From Pseudomonas sp. ABC1 (GTDB lineage: Bacteria; Pseudomonadota; Gammaproteobacteria; Pseudomonadales; Pseudomonadaceae), in NCBI RefSeq assembly GCF_013395055.1, contig NZ_CP058349.1, positions 3,161,501 through 3,225,500 on the forward strand: a stretch of 64,000 nt of DNA, in the 5' to 3' direction. The position numbers were made by a program, and so were the translations under genes. Below, one piece after another: positions 7,735 to 15,440 of this stretch. Below the pieces are notes generated by a model that worked only from the letters and a program-made list of their open reading frames with translations, was not told where the DNA came from and made no database searches. Position 1 is the first letter of the stretch, and every line of letters begins with the position of its first letter.

Positions 7735-9000
7735 TCAGTGTTTTCCGTGTCGTTCTGTGGGGGAGGCCAGGTGCCGGCCGCTCTGGTGCTGTTTGGCGTG
7801 GTACATGGCCAGGTCCGCCCTGTGCATCAGGCCCTGGGAGTCGCCGGCATGCTCGGGGAAGAGGGCGATACCGATGCTCAGTGAGGCGGTCAGCTGTCTG
7901 TCGTTGGGCAGTGGCAGCGGGACCAGCAGGCTTTCGAGAATCTTGTCGGCGACGTCCAGTGCGTCGTTTTCGCCATGCACCGGCTTGAGCAGGATGGCGA
8001 ATTCATCACCGCCCAGGCGGGCGACGAGGTCGCCCGTGCGCAGTTGCAGGCGCAGGCGTTTGGCGATGCCGGAGAGCACCGCATCGCCCGCCGCGTGGCC
8101 GAAGCAGTCGTTGATTTCCTTGAAGCGATTGCAGTCGATGAACAGCACCGCGCAGCGCTGGCCGCTCGCCTGGTTCTCGCGCAGGGTGCGGGCCAGGGTG
8201 GTCTCGAACAGTGCGCGATTGGGCAGGCCGGTGAGCGTGTCATGGCTGGCCAGGTGCGACAGCGAAGCGTTTTCCCGCTGCATGTGGTTCTGCCAGGTTT
8301 CGAGCTCGTCGAGCAGGCTGTTGAAGTCGCCGGCCAGGTTGTCGATTTCGAGGATGCGCGAGGTGGGGACGCGCTGTTCGAAGGTGCGGTCGCGGGAGAT
8401 CACGTGGGCGACTTCGGACAGGCGGCGTAGCGGCGTCATGATGACCCGGCGCATCCGTCGCGAGCTGTGGAGTGCCATGAGGATGCTGAACAGCAGGCCG
8501 GCCAGCAGGGTGAGCAGGCCGTCGATCAGGAAACGGCTCAGGGCGCTGCCCTGGCTGCTCAGTTGCAATTCGCCGATGACCTTGCCCTGGTGGGTGATGG
8601 GCAGTGTCAACGGTTGTTGCATGAGCAGGTTGGCGACTTCGCGCTCCATGCGTCGCACCGGGCCGGTATCCGGTGTGTTCCAGTTGGCCAGCAGCTTGCC
8701 GTGGCGATCGAGTACGAGGACCTCCGCGATTTCCTCGGACGCGGTGGCGATCTGCTCCAGGCTTTCGTGGGCGGCGGCGCGGTCGTTGAACACGACGGCG
8801 GCTTCCAGCGTGTAGGACAGGGAACGCGCCAGCAATTGCAGGTTGTGTTCGGCGTAGCTGCTCAGCGCCAGCAGGCCGGTCACTGTCAGCGACAGGAAGG
8901 TCAGGCCGATGGCGGTCAGCAGGCTGGAGAGCTGGGTCCGCTGCAGGAGTTGGTGCAGCGGCAGGCGCGACTCGCTCGGGGGGCTTCGTCTACGGTTCAT
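7735..9000 (-). CDS. yfiN: Membrane diguanylate cyclase YfiN (TpbB)
   Basis: Makes c-di-GMP from two GTP at the inner membrane, promoting biofilm and small-colony growth. It is repressed by YfiR in the periplasm. 421 residues: TM1 about 25-47, periplasmic sensor about 48-155, TM2 about 157-178, a HAMP region, then a GGDEF domain. The catalytic motif is GGDEF at 330-334, with D289 (FIDCNRFKEIND) as the metal ligand. The inhibitory I-site RTGD (321-324) lies five residues before GGDEF, so product inhibition should be intact. The start overlaps the yfiR stop (ATGA). Confidence 0.95.
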   Translation of the reverse strand: MNRRRSPPSESRLPLHQLLQRTQLSSLLTAIGLTFLSLTVTGLLALSSYAEHNLQLLARSLSYTLEAAVVFNDRAAAHESLEQIATASEEIAEVLVLDRHGKLLANWNTPDTGPVRRMEREVANLLMQQPLTLPITHQGKVIGELQLSSQGSALSRFLIDGLLTLLAGLLFSILMALHSSRRMRRVIMTPLRRLSEVAHVISRDRTFEQRVPTSRILEIDNLAGDFNSLLDELETWQNHMQRENASLSHLASHDTLTGLPNRALFETTLARTLRENQASGQRCAVLFIDCNRFKEINDCFGHAAGDAVLSGIAKRLRLQLRTGDLVARLGGDEFAILLKPVHGENDALDVADKILESLLVPLPLPNDRQLTASLSIGIALFPEHAGDSQGLMHRADLAMYHAKQHQSGRHLASPTERHGKH

Positions 9001-9566
9001 GATTTCTCCCGTAGCCGCTTGCCCAGTTGCAGCACCCGGGGATGTATCTTGAGGCCGCTGCGGGCCACCGCGTCGAGGTCGACCTTGAAGGACGTCGACT
9101 CATCCGTGACATGCAGACAGAACAGGCTGCCTTCGCCACAGGATTCCGCGCTCTCGCTGATGCTGAGAATGGGGTAGCCGACCAGGCGTTCGAGCAGTTT
9201 CTGGCGCGCCGCGTCAGGCAGCACGCCGACATAGACCGCTTCGCAGGCGCTGGTCAGTTGCGGGTCGTCGAGCAGCAGACGGCGGCTATGGACCGGACGC
9301 TGGGACTCTTCAGCCTCGCTGGCCAGCAGGATGTCCGTGTACTGGGTTGGCGCCACGATGCACAGGCGCAGTTGCTGCGGGCTGTGCGGCCATTGTGCGT
9401 AGCCGAGAATGCCCTGGACGACCTGGGCCACTTGCTCGCCCCGCTGGAGAGCCCGGTCCGGCGGGACCTGTTCGGTGGGCGGGGATGCATGTGCCAGGCT
9501 GGCGAGCAGCAGGCATGGACCGACGTATCGTCCAGTCTCTGAGACAAGGCGTTTCAATGGGCGCAA
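8997..9566 (-). CDS. yfiR: Periplasmic c-di-GMP regulator YfiR
   Basis: Small periplasmic protein that binds and inhibits YfiN; redox or envelope stress and YfiB relieve the block. 189 residues with a signal peptide ending near ASLAHA. It has the family's four cysteines, C69, C108, C143 and C150, which have the same relative spacing as the two redox-sensitive disulfide pairs of P. aeruginosa YfiR. First gene of the operon. A perfect inverted repeat lies about 80 bases upstream. Confidence 0.93.
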   Translation of the reverse strand: MRPLKRLVSETGRYVGPCLLLASLAHASPPTEQVPPDRALQRGEQVAQVVQGILGYAQWPHSPQQLRLCIVAPTQYTDILLASEAEESQRPVHSRRLLLDDPQLTSACEAVYVGVLPDAARQKLLERLVGYPILSISESAESCGEGSLFCLHVTDESTSFKVDLDAVARSGLKIHPRVLQLGKRLREKS

Positions 9567-9644
9567 GCGTCTATCTCCGAGGATGGGGCGGGTTCTTTTT
9601 CGTGTGGCTTCGCATCACGGTGGCAGTTTTATAATTTCGCCATG

Positions 9645-9665
9645 TTGACGCTAATCTGGCGTCAA
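9645..9665. promoter_or_regulatory. Perfect inverted repeat upstream of yfiR
   Basis: TTGACGC (9645-9651) and GCGTCAA (9659-9665) flank a 7-base spacer, about 80-100 bases upstream of the yfiR start. A dimeric regulator could bind this site. Alternatively the TTGACG on the minus strand is itself a -35 element. The rest of 9567-9813 holds no gene. Confidence 0.35.
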
Positions 9666-9777
9666 AAAACGCAATTTATGCGAAGTCGGCGTATGGGGGC
9701 ATAGCCTATCAGCGAGGCGTGAAAGCGTCATTTGCTGTTTTCATGCAGGCAGTGACAGGGGATTGCGTATGAACGCC

Positions 9778-9802
9778 GCGAGCCCTTGCCCCGAGGGCTC
9801 GC
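9778..9802 (-). terminator. Hairpin after cca
   Basis: GCGAGCCCT and AGGGCTCGC form a 9-bp stem with a 7-base loop, starting 12 bases past the cca stop. No U-tract follows on the minus strand, so it may stabilise the 3' end rather than terminate by itself. Confidence 0.45.
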
Positions 9803-9813
9803 ATGCCGGGTTA

Positions 9814-11052
9814 TCAGTCCGGTTGCTGGCGGTGTCGCTCGCGAAAGCGTTTCAGGCGTTCCAGCCGTTCACGTTCTATTGCCTGCCCCAGTTCGGCGCC
9901 TTGCAGGCCTTGCTCCAGCAGGGGCTGGACGGCCACCTCACGCGCCTGTGCCGCGGCTTGCAGCAGGTAGGCGCTCTGGGGGTAAGGGCGTTCCTCCAGA
10001 CCCAGGCGACCACGGGCATCCATTTCGCAGGCTGCGACGAATTCACTGAAGCGCTGCGGGCGGCGGAAGGTGTCGAAGCGCTGTAGTAGCTCCAGCAGGG
10101 TCGTGGCCTTGAGTTCCAGTGCGCGGTGGCAATGGGTGTGCAGTTCCGTCGTCAACAGGGCCAGTTCGGCGAATTCGCGAGGCACCCTGTAGCGCTGGTT
10201 GATAGATTTCACCAGGCGCACGCCCCTGTGTTCGTGGGCGATATGGTGCGGCCATTCCGCCTCGGGCGTCAGGCCCTTGCCGACATCGTGCAGCAGGCAG
10301 GCCCAGCGGACGCCCAACGGTTGTTCATGGTGCGCACATTGACGCAGTGCCATAAGGGTGTGGACGCCGGTATCCACTTCCGGGTGGTGGGTGGCCGTCT
10401 GTGGCACACCGAACAGCGCATCCACCTCGGGCAGTAGTGCATGCAGGGCACCGCAGTCGCGCAGCGCCTGGATGAACAGGTCCGGGCGCGGTTCCATCAG
10501 GGCGCGGGAGATTTCCTTCCAGCAGCGCTCGGCGGTCAGTGCCGAAAGCTCGCCCGATTCGGCCAGTTGGCGCATCAGGGCCAGAGTTTCCGGGGCGATG
10601 CTGAACCCCAGTGGTGCATAGCGTGCGAGAAAGCGCGCGACACGCAGCACCCGCAGCGGGTCTTCGGCGAAGGCGGGCGAGACATGCCGCAGCAGGCGCG
10701 CCTGCAGGTCGCGTTGTCCGCCATAGGGGTCGATCAAGTGGCCCTGGTCATCCTCGGCGATGGCGTTGATGGTGAGGTCGCGGCGGATCAGGTCCTGTTC
10801 CAGCGTGACCTCCGGGCTGGCATGGAAGACGAAGCCGCCATAGCCCGTGCCGCTCTTGCGCTCGGTGCGTGCCAGGGCATATTCCTCGCCGCTCTCCGGG
10901 TGCAGGAAGACCGGGAAGTCGGACCCGACCGGACGAAAGCCCTGCGCCAGCATTTCCTCGGCGCTGGCGCCCACCACGACCCAGTCCACTTCACTCACAT
11001 CGCGACCCAGCAAACGGTCGCGCACGGCGCCACCGACTCTATAAATCTGCAT
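9814..11052 (-). CDS. cca: CCA-adding enzyme with HD phosphohydrolase domain
   Basis: Adds or repairs the CCA 3' end of tRNAs. The C-terminal HD domain gives 2',3'-cyclic phosphodiesterase and phosphatase activities in the bacterial multifunctional form. 412 residues. The nucleotidyltransferase signature MQIYRVGGAVRDRLLGRDVSEVDWVV opens the protein, with the metal pair in the 'DVSEVDW' segment (P. aeruginosa and E. coli have DxD here). The HD motif is in CLLHDVGKG, near 232-240. The frame is open to 11100, but the start at 11052 gives the conserved N-terminus. Divergent from the FecI-type gene. Confidence 0.94.
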   Translation of the reverse strand: MQIYRVGGAVRDRLLGRDVSEVDWVVVGASAEEMLAQGFRPVGSDFPVFLHPESGEEYALARTERKSGTGYGGFVFHASPEVTLEQDLIRRDLTINAIAEDDQGHLIDPYGGQRDLQARLLRHVSPAFAEDPLRVLRVARFLARYAPLGFSIAPETLALMRQLAESGELSALTAERCWKEISRALMEPRPDLFIQALRDCGALHALLPEVDALFGVPQTATHHPEVDTGVHTLMALRQCAHHEQPLGVRWACLLHDVGKGLTPEAEWPHHIAHEHRGVRLVKSINQRYRVPREFAELALLTTELHTHCHRALELKATTLLELLQRFDTFRRPQRFSEFVAACEMDARGRLGLEERPYPQSAYLLQAAAQAREVAVQPLLEQGLQGAELGQAIERERLERLKRFRERHRQQPD

Positions 11053-11179
11053 AACCACCTCCGGAGCGGGGAAGGATAGAGCCCGCGAGGCGAAGCGCAA
11101 AGGGCTGGCGAAGCGGATTCATGCGGGTTGGCGGGCGCGGGGCGGATGCGCTGGGCGGTCGAGGCGGCTTTCGATGTGG

Positions 11180-11198
11180 TTTGTTGAAAATCATTGTC
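11180..11198 (+). promoter_or_regulatory. Putative Fur box upstream of the FecI-type sigma gene
   Basis: The 19 bases at 11180-11198 match the classical Fur consensus at 13 of 19 positions, including an exact AATCATT core. The site lies about 50 bases before the sigma factor start at 11247. Iron repression of FecI/FecR pairs through Fur is standard in Pseudomonas, so the role is likely. Confidence 0.6.
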
Positions 11199-11246
11199 AC
11201 CTGGAATAGCCTGCCGCCTTCCTTGCCTCCGGTGACATCCCAAGAC

Positions 11247-11753
11247 ATGTCGGACCTTTCCGATCCCCGCCTGCTGGCACACGAATTCCAGTTGCATACG
11301 CGAGAGTTGCGGCACTACCTCGCTCGTCAATTGGGCAGCCATGAGATCGCTGCTGACCTGTGCCAGGAGATTTACCTGCGCCTGAGTCGTAACCCTCCAC
11401 AGGACACGGTGGAAAATGCCCGTGCACTGTTCTTCCGGGTCGCGCGCAACCTGCTGATCGACTATCGCCGGCAGCAACAGGCACGGCCGTTGGCCGAGGC
11501 GCTGGACGAACAGATCGAGTCGAGCGCTCCCGGGCCGGAGCTGCAAGCCATGCAGCAACAGCAACTGGAGTGCCTGCAACGCGCCCTGGCCGGTCTGCCC
11601 CTGCACTTGCGTCAGGCGCTGTTGTGGAATCGCTTCGAGGGACTGACCCAGCGGGAAATCGGCGAGCGCCTGGGCGTGTCGGAAAGCATGGCGGGGCGTT
11701 ATGTCGTCAAGGCCATCGAGTACTGCCAGCAATGGATGGGGGAGAGCCTGTGA
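11247..11753 (+). CDS. ECF sigma factor, FecI type
   Basis: Extracytoplasmic-function sigma factor expected to drive the adjacent TonB receptor gene when the receptor binds its ligand. 168 residues from ATG 11247 (MSDLSDPRLL). Sigma region 2 is at about 8-75, including EIAADLCQEIYLRL. Region 4 is at about 105-165, including LTQREIGERLGVSES, a helix-turn-helix. An in-frame ATG at 11121 would add 42 residues, but it lies upstream of the Fur-like site and has no family counterpart. Its TGA is shared with the GTG start of the next gene. Confidence 0.9.
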   Translation: MSDLSDPRLLAHEFQLHTRELRHYLARQLGSHEIAADLCQEIYLRLSRNPPQDTVENARALFFRVARNLLIDYRRQQQARPLAEALDEQIESSAPGPELQAMQQQQLECLQRALAGLPLHLRQALLWNRFEGLTQREIGERLGVSESMAGRYVVKAIEYCQQWMGESL

Positions 11754-12691
11754 GCGAGAGCCGTGATGACGCGATCCAGGCTGAAGCGCGGGAGTGGCTG
11801 GTACTGCTCAACTCAGGGCGTGCCACACCCGCGCAGCGGCAGGCACTGCAGGCCTGGTGCGATGCTGATCCTCTACACGCACAGGCATGGGCGCGGCAGC
11901 AAGCGTTCTGGGCGTTGCTGGGGCAATTGCCGCAGTCCCAGCAGGCGTCGTTGCTGGAGCCACCTGTACCACGCCGACGCTTGCGGCGGTTCCTGCTGCC
12001 CGCCCTGGCTGCCTGCCTGGTGCTGGCCTTCCTGCTGCCGCCATCGTTCTGGTTGCGCGGGTGGGCGGATCATTACGTCCCTGTGGGGGAGCGCCTGACC
12101 CTGACTCTGGAGGATGGCAGCGTTCTCAGGCTCAACGGCGGCAGCGCCATCGACTGGCGGCAGGACGGGGCGTTGCGAACAGTGCGTGTCTACCGTGGCC
12201 AGGTCGATTTCCAGGTGGCAGCCGATCCTGGGCGTCCCTTTGTGGTCGAGGCGGGTGCGGCCCGTGTGCGAGTGACCGGCACTCGCTTCGAACTGAGCGG
12301 TGAGGCGCAGCACTGGCGACTGCTGGTCAGTGAAGGGCGTGTCATCGCCAGCGATGAGCAGGGTAATGAACGCGAGACCACGGCCAGCCAGCGCATCGAC
12401 TGGCTGGATGGCCGAATGTCCGTGGCGAGCGGTTTCGACGCCAGTGAGGCGAGTGCCTGGCAGCGTGGCAAGATGGTCTTCAAGTCCCGGCGGCTGGACG
12501 AGGTGCTCGATGAGTTGGCGCGCTACCGGTCCGGGCGGGTGCTTTTGCTCGGTGATGATTTGCAGGCGCTGCGCATTACTGGCGTATTCGACGCCAACCG
12601 ACCCGAGGCTGTGCTGGAGGCTATCAGCCATAACCTGCCAGTGGACATGACCCGCTTGCCGGGGCTGGTCCTGATTCGTCACGCACCTTAG
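11750..12691 (+). CDS. FecR-type anti-sigma factor / signal transducer
   Basis: Inner-membrane protein that holds the FecI-type sigma factor and relays the signal from the receptor's periplasmic domain. 313 residues from a GTG start overlapping the sigma stop (GTGA). Order: N-terminal DUF4880-like segment with EAREWLVLLNSGRATPAQR (about 11-29), a TM helix near 80-105, then a periplasmic FecR domain with GERLTLTLEDGSVLRLN and RVTGTRFEL, and an STN-like C-terminus. A 7-bp hairpin (GCTCGCG/CGCGAGC, 12697-12714) and a REP-like palindrome follow the stop. Confidence 0.9.
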   Translation: MSESRDDAIQAEAREWLVLLNSGRATPAQRQALQAWCDADPLHAQAWARQQAFWALLGQLPQSQQASLLEPPVPRRRLRRFLLPALAACLVLAFLLPPSFWLRGWADHYVPVGERLTLTLEDGSVLRLNGGSAIDWRQDGALRTVRVYRGQVDFQVAADPGRPFVVEAGAARVRVTGTRFELSGEAQHWRLLVSEGRVIASDEQGNERETTASQRIDWLDGRMSVASGFDASEASAWQRGKMVFKSRRLDEVLDELARYRSGRVLLLGDDLQALRITGVFDANRPEAVLEAISHNLPVDMTRLPGLVLIRHAP

Positions 12692-12728
12692 AACTGGCTC
12701 GCGATCACGCGAGCGACGCCCGCCGTAG

Positions 12729-12745
12729 GGTGCGCCATGCGCACC
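12729..12745. repeat. REP-like palindrome GGTGCGC-CAT-GCGCACC
   Basis: A 7-bp perfect palindrome with a 3-base loop, preceded by CGTAG. Related copies lie at 21875-21889 and, inverted, at 56055-56076. Short palindromes dispersed between genes fit a pseudomonad REP family. Confidence 0.55.
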
Positions 12746-12878
12746 GATTGCGGCTACACCAGCCAGTATTTCTGAAAATTCCATTCGACAGGTTCAGAAA
12801 TCCACAGCGATTTCGTCTCCCTGGCCGCGAATGCAAGTTGATTGCATTTAACGCTGCCATAACCACAAGGGAAACTTC

Positions 12879-15374
12879 ATGATCCTGAAACGCCATCGTC
12901 TGGCCGCCGCCGTTCTTGCGGCTCACCTGGGGCTTGCCCTGCCATTGAGCGCGCAGGCGCTCGAGCTGGATATCCCACGCCAATCCCTGGAGTCGGCGCT
13001 GGTCGATCTGGCCGAGCAGGCGAATGTTCGTCTGTTCTACAGCGCCGAGCTGACTCGCGGGTTGCAGAGCGCCAAGGCGTTGAAGGGCGACTACGCGCTG
13101 GATGTGGCGCTGGAGCAACTTCTGTACGGCAGCGGGTTGCGTTGGCAACTGGGGGAGGATGGCAGTGTAACGCTGGCCCCCGCCCTTGAAAGCGCACTGA
13201 TGGAGCTGGAGACAACCAGCATCATCGCTGGCCAGGGCATGGGCGAGTCTACCGAGCACTCGCGCAGCTACACGACGGGGTTGGTCAGCGTGGGTTCGAA
13301 GACCCCGACCAGCCTGCGGGAAACACCGCAGGCGGTGTCGGTCATTACCAGCCAACTGATTCAGGACCGGCATCTGACCGATCTGGCCGATGCGATGAGC
13401 CTTGCACCCGGTATCACGTCCACGCATTCCAATAGCCGGATGATGGCGTTCTACTCTCGCGGTTTCGCCATCCAGAGCATTCAGGTCGATGGCGCCATGC
13501 CCATGGCGTTCAATGGGCAGGCCGGGAGCTTCTACTCGGGGAAAGTCTATGACCTGGCCGAATATGACCATGTCGAGATACTGCGTGGCTCGGCGTCGCT
13601 GTTCGCGGGGGCGGCTGATCCGGGGGGCATGATCAGCCTCGTGCGCAAGCGCGCCCTGCCCGAGTTCCAGGCGAAGTTCGATGTGTCGGCGGGTAGCTGG
13701 GACAATTACCGTACGCAAGTCGATGTGACCGGGCCTCTCGTGGAGAGTGGCGCGGTGCGCGGGCGGGTGGTCACGGCCTACACCGATAAACAGTATTTCG
13801 TGGACCGACGCAGCACGGAAAAGAACTTCATCTATGGCGTGCTGGAAATGGACATCGCGCCGGAAACCATGCTGACCGTGGGTGGCAGTTATGAGCGGGT
13901 TCACGAAAATGGCGCGGGAACGGGGTTGCCTCGTTATAGCGACGGGCGCGACCTGAAGCTTTCCCGCAGCACGTCGCTGACCCAGAACTGGTCTTATCAG
14001 GACCTTCGTTCCCAGGAACTGTTCGTCAAGGTCGACCATGCCCTGTCCGATAACTGGAAGCTCAACAGCGCCTATACCTACACCCATGACAGCAACAATG
14101 GATTGGGTGGCTTTGGTCTGAATGCCGTCAACCCCGTCACCTTGAAGGGGCCTATCTGGCTGGGAAGTTACACGGATTCGAAGAGCAAGCAGACGCTCTT
14201 CGATCTCAACCTCTCCGGGTTCTTCGACGCCTTTGGCCATACCCATGAGTTGCTGGTCGGAGCGGACTGGCAGCGGGTCACCAGCCAATGGAGAGGGGCG
14301 CCCGGGCCGTCTGGCAAGGGTGGAAGCGTTGATGTGTTCAATGTGGGCTCGACGCCCTGGAATCATTATCCGGTCAGCAAGCTCTTCTATGAGCGCTACG
14401 ATCCCAACACCCAGGTGCAGTACGGCGCCTATTCCAAGCTGGTGCTGCAACTGAGTGATCCGCTCAAGGTCGTGATCGGCGGGCGCCTGGCGCGCTACAA
14501 GTTCGAGCAGAAAGTCCATGATGCCTACACCGCGCCGAATGGCAGTTGGCAGGTGTCCTCGAACATCGCCATGCGCGAGCCAACGCATTTCGTCCCTTAT
14601 GCCGGCGTCATCTACGCCCTGGACTCCCAGTGGTCGCTTTACTCCAGCTATTCGGAAATCTTCCGGCCGCAGCAGAGCTTGTTGAAAGGCCCGGAGACGA
14701 GCGGTGTGACGGTCGATGCCATGACCGGGAAGACCTACGAGGCCGGGGTGAAGGGCGAGCTGCTCGACGGGAAGCTGAATGTCAGTGCCGCCATCTTCCA
14801 CACCAAGCGCGAAGATGGCGCGGTGCGTGACAATCGCTACCAGGGCAGTTCCGTCCTGTTTGGCGGGAGCTGCTGCTACCTGAACCAGGGCGAGGTGATC
14901 AGCAAGGGATTCGAGCTGGAGGCCAGCGGCGAAATGTTGCCCGGACTGCAAGGCATCGCCAGCTACACCTACAACAATAATGAAGACCGCAGCAGCGGTG
15001 CTCCCTTGAGCACGATCACGCCCAAGCATTCGGTCAAGTTGTGGGGTGTCTGGCAACTGCCGGGGCAGTTGGCGCGCTGGAGAACAGGGGCCGGGGTCAA
15101 TGTGCAGAGCGCTACTTATGTCAGCGGCCTGGCCAGTCGCTTCGACAGCAATGGGCAGGAGGTCGAGAGAAATATTCCGTTCGACTATTCCCAGAGTGGT
15201 TATGCGGTCTGGAGTGCGCTGCTGGAGTACCAGGTCGATGAACACTGGTCGCTTGGCCTGAATGGCAACAACCTGCTGGACCGCAGGTACTACCAGACGG
15301 TGGGCAGTGCATCGAACGGCAACTACTATGGCGAGCCGCGTAACTTCGTGCTGAGTTTGAGCGGGACGTTCTAG
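12879..15374 (+). CDS. TonB-dependent receptor with signalling domain (siderophore type)
   Basis: Outer-membrane transporter that probably imports a ferric siderophore and signals through the FecR/FecI pair. 831 residues. Signal peptide to about 27 (ALPLSAQA), then an STN signalling domain at about 29-105 (LDIPRQSLESALVDLAEQANV). A plug domain follows near 140-250 with SLRETPQAVSVIT and IQVDGAMPM, then a 22-strand barrel ending in SLSGTF with a terminal Phe. The plug resembles FpvA/FoxA-type hydroxamate receptors, but the ligand cannot be read from sequence. It lies 187 bases after the anti-sigma gene, and no siderophore synthesis gene is nearby, so it may take up a xenosiderophore. Confidence 0.93.
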   Translation: MILKRHRLAAAVLAAHLGLALPLSAQALELDIPRQSLESALVDLAEQANVRLFYSAELTRGLQSAKALKGDYALDVALEQLLYGSGLRWQLGEDGSVTLAPALESALMELETTSIIAGQGMGESTEHSRSYTTGLVSVGSKTPTSLRETPQAVSVITSQLIQDRHLTDLADAMSLAPGITSTHSNSRMMAFYSRGFAIQSIQVDGAMPMAFNGQAGSFYSGKVYDLAEYDHVEILRGSASLFAGAADPGGMISLVRKRALPEFQAKFDVSAGSWDNYRTQVDVTGPLVESGAVRGRVVTAYTDKQYFVDRRSTEKNFIYGVLEMDIAPETMLTVGGSYERVHENGAGTGLPRYSDGRDLKLSRSTSLTQNWSYQDLRSQELFVKVDHALSDNWKLNSAYTYTHDSNNGLGGFGLNAVNPVTLKGPIWLGSYTDSKSKQTLFDLNLSGFFDAFGHTHELLVGADWQRVTSQWRGAPGPSGKGGSVDVFNVGSTPWNHYPVSKLFYERYDPNTQVQYGAYSKLVLQLSDPLKVVIGGRLARYKFEQKVHDAYTAPNGSWQVSSNIAMREPTHFVPYAGVIYALDSQWSLYSSYSEIFRPQQSLLKGPETSGVTVDAMTGKTYEAGVKGELLDGKLNVSAAIFHTKREDGAVRDNRYQGSSVLFGGSCCYLNQGEVISKGFELEASGEMLPGLQGIASYTYNNNEDRSSGAPLSTITPKHSVKLWGVWQLPGQLARWRTGAGVNVQSATYVSGLASRFDSNGQEVERNIPFDYSQSGYAVWSALLEYQVDEHWSLGLNGNNLLDRRYYQTVGSASNGNYYGEPRNFVLSLSGTF

Positions 15375-15395
15375 CGCGGATTGCCTGGTCGTATG

Positions 15396-15432
15396 CGGGC
15401 GAGCGTACTTTCAGTGGCAGTACGCTCGCCGC
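15396..15432. terminator. Bidirectional hairpin between the TonB receptor and ppnN
   Basis: GGCGAGCGTACT (15398-15409) and AGTACGCTCGCC (15419-15430) form a perfect 12-bp stem between two convergent genes. There is no long U-tract, but position and stability suit a shared terminator. Confidence 0.6.
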
Positions 15433-15440
15433 GCCTGCGG

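Noticed and set aside
11121..11246. N-terminal extension of the FecI-type sigma factor
   Set aside because: It would start upstream of the Fur-like site and add 42 residues unlike any sigma factor; ATG 11247 fits.
12705..15245. 846-codon minus-strand frame antisense to the TonB receptor
   Set aside because: A mirror frame of a high-GC gene. It has no recognisable family, while the plus strand encodes a complete receptor with STN, plug and barrel.
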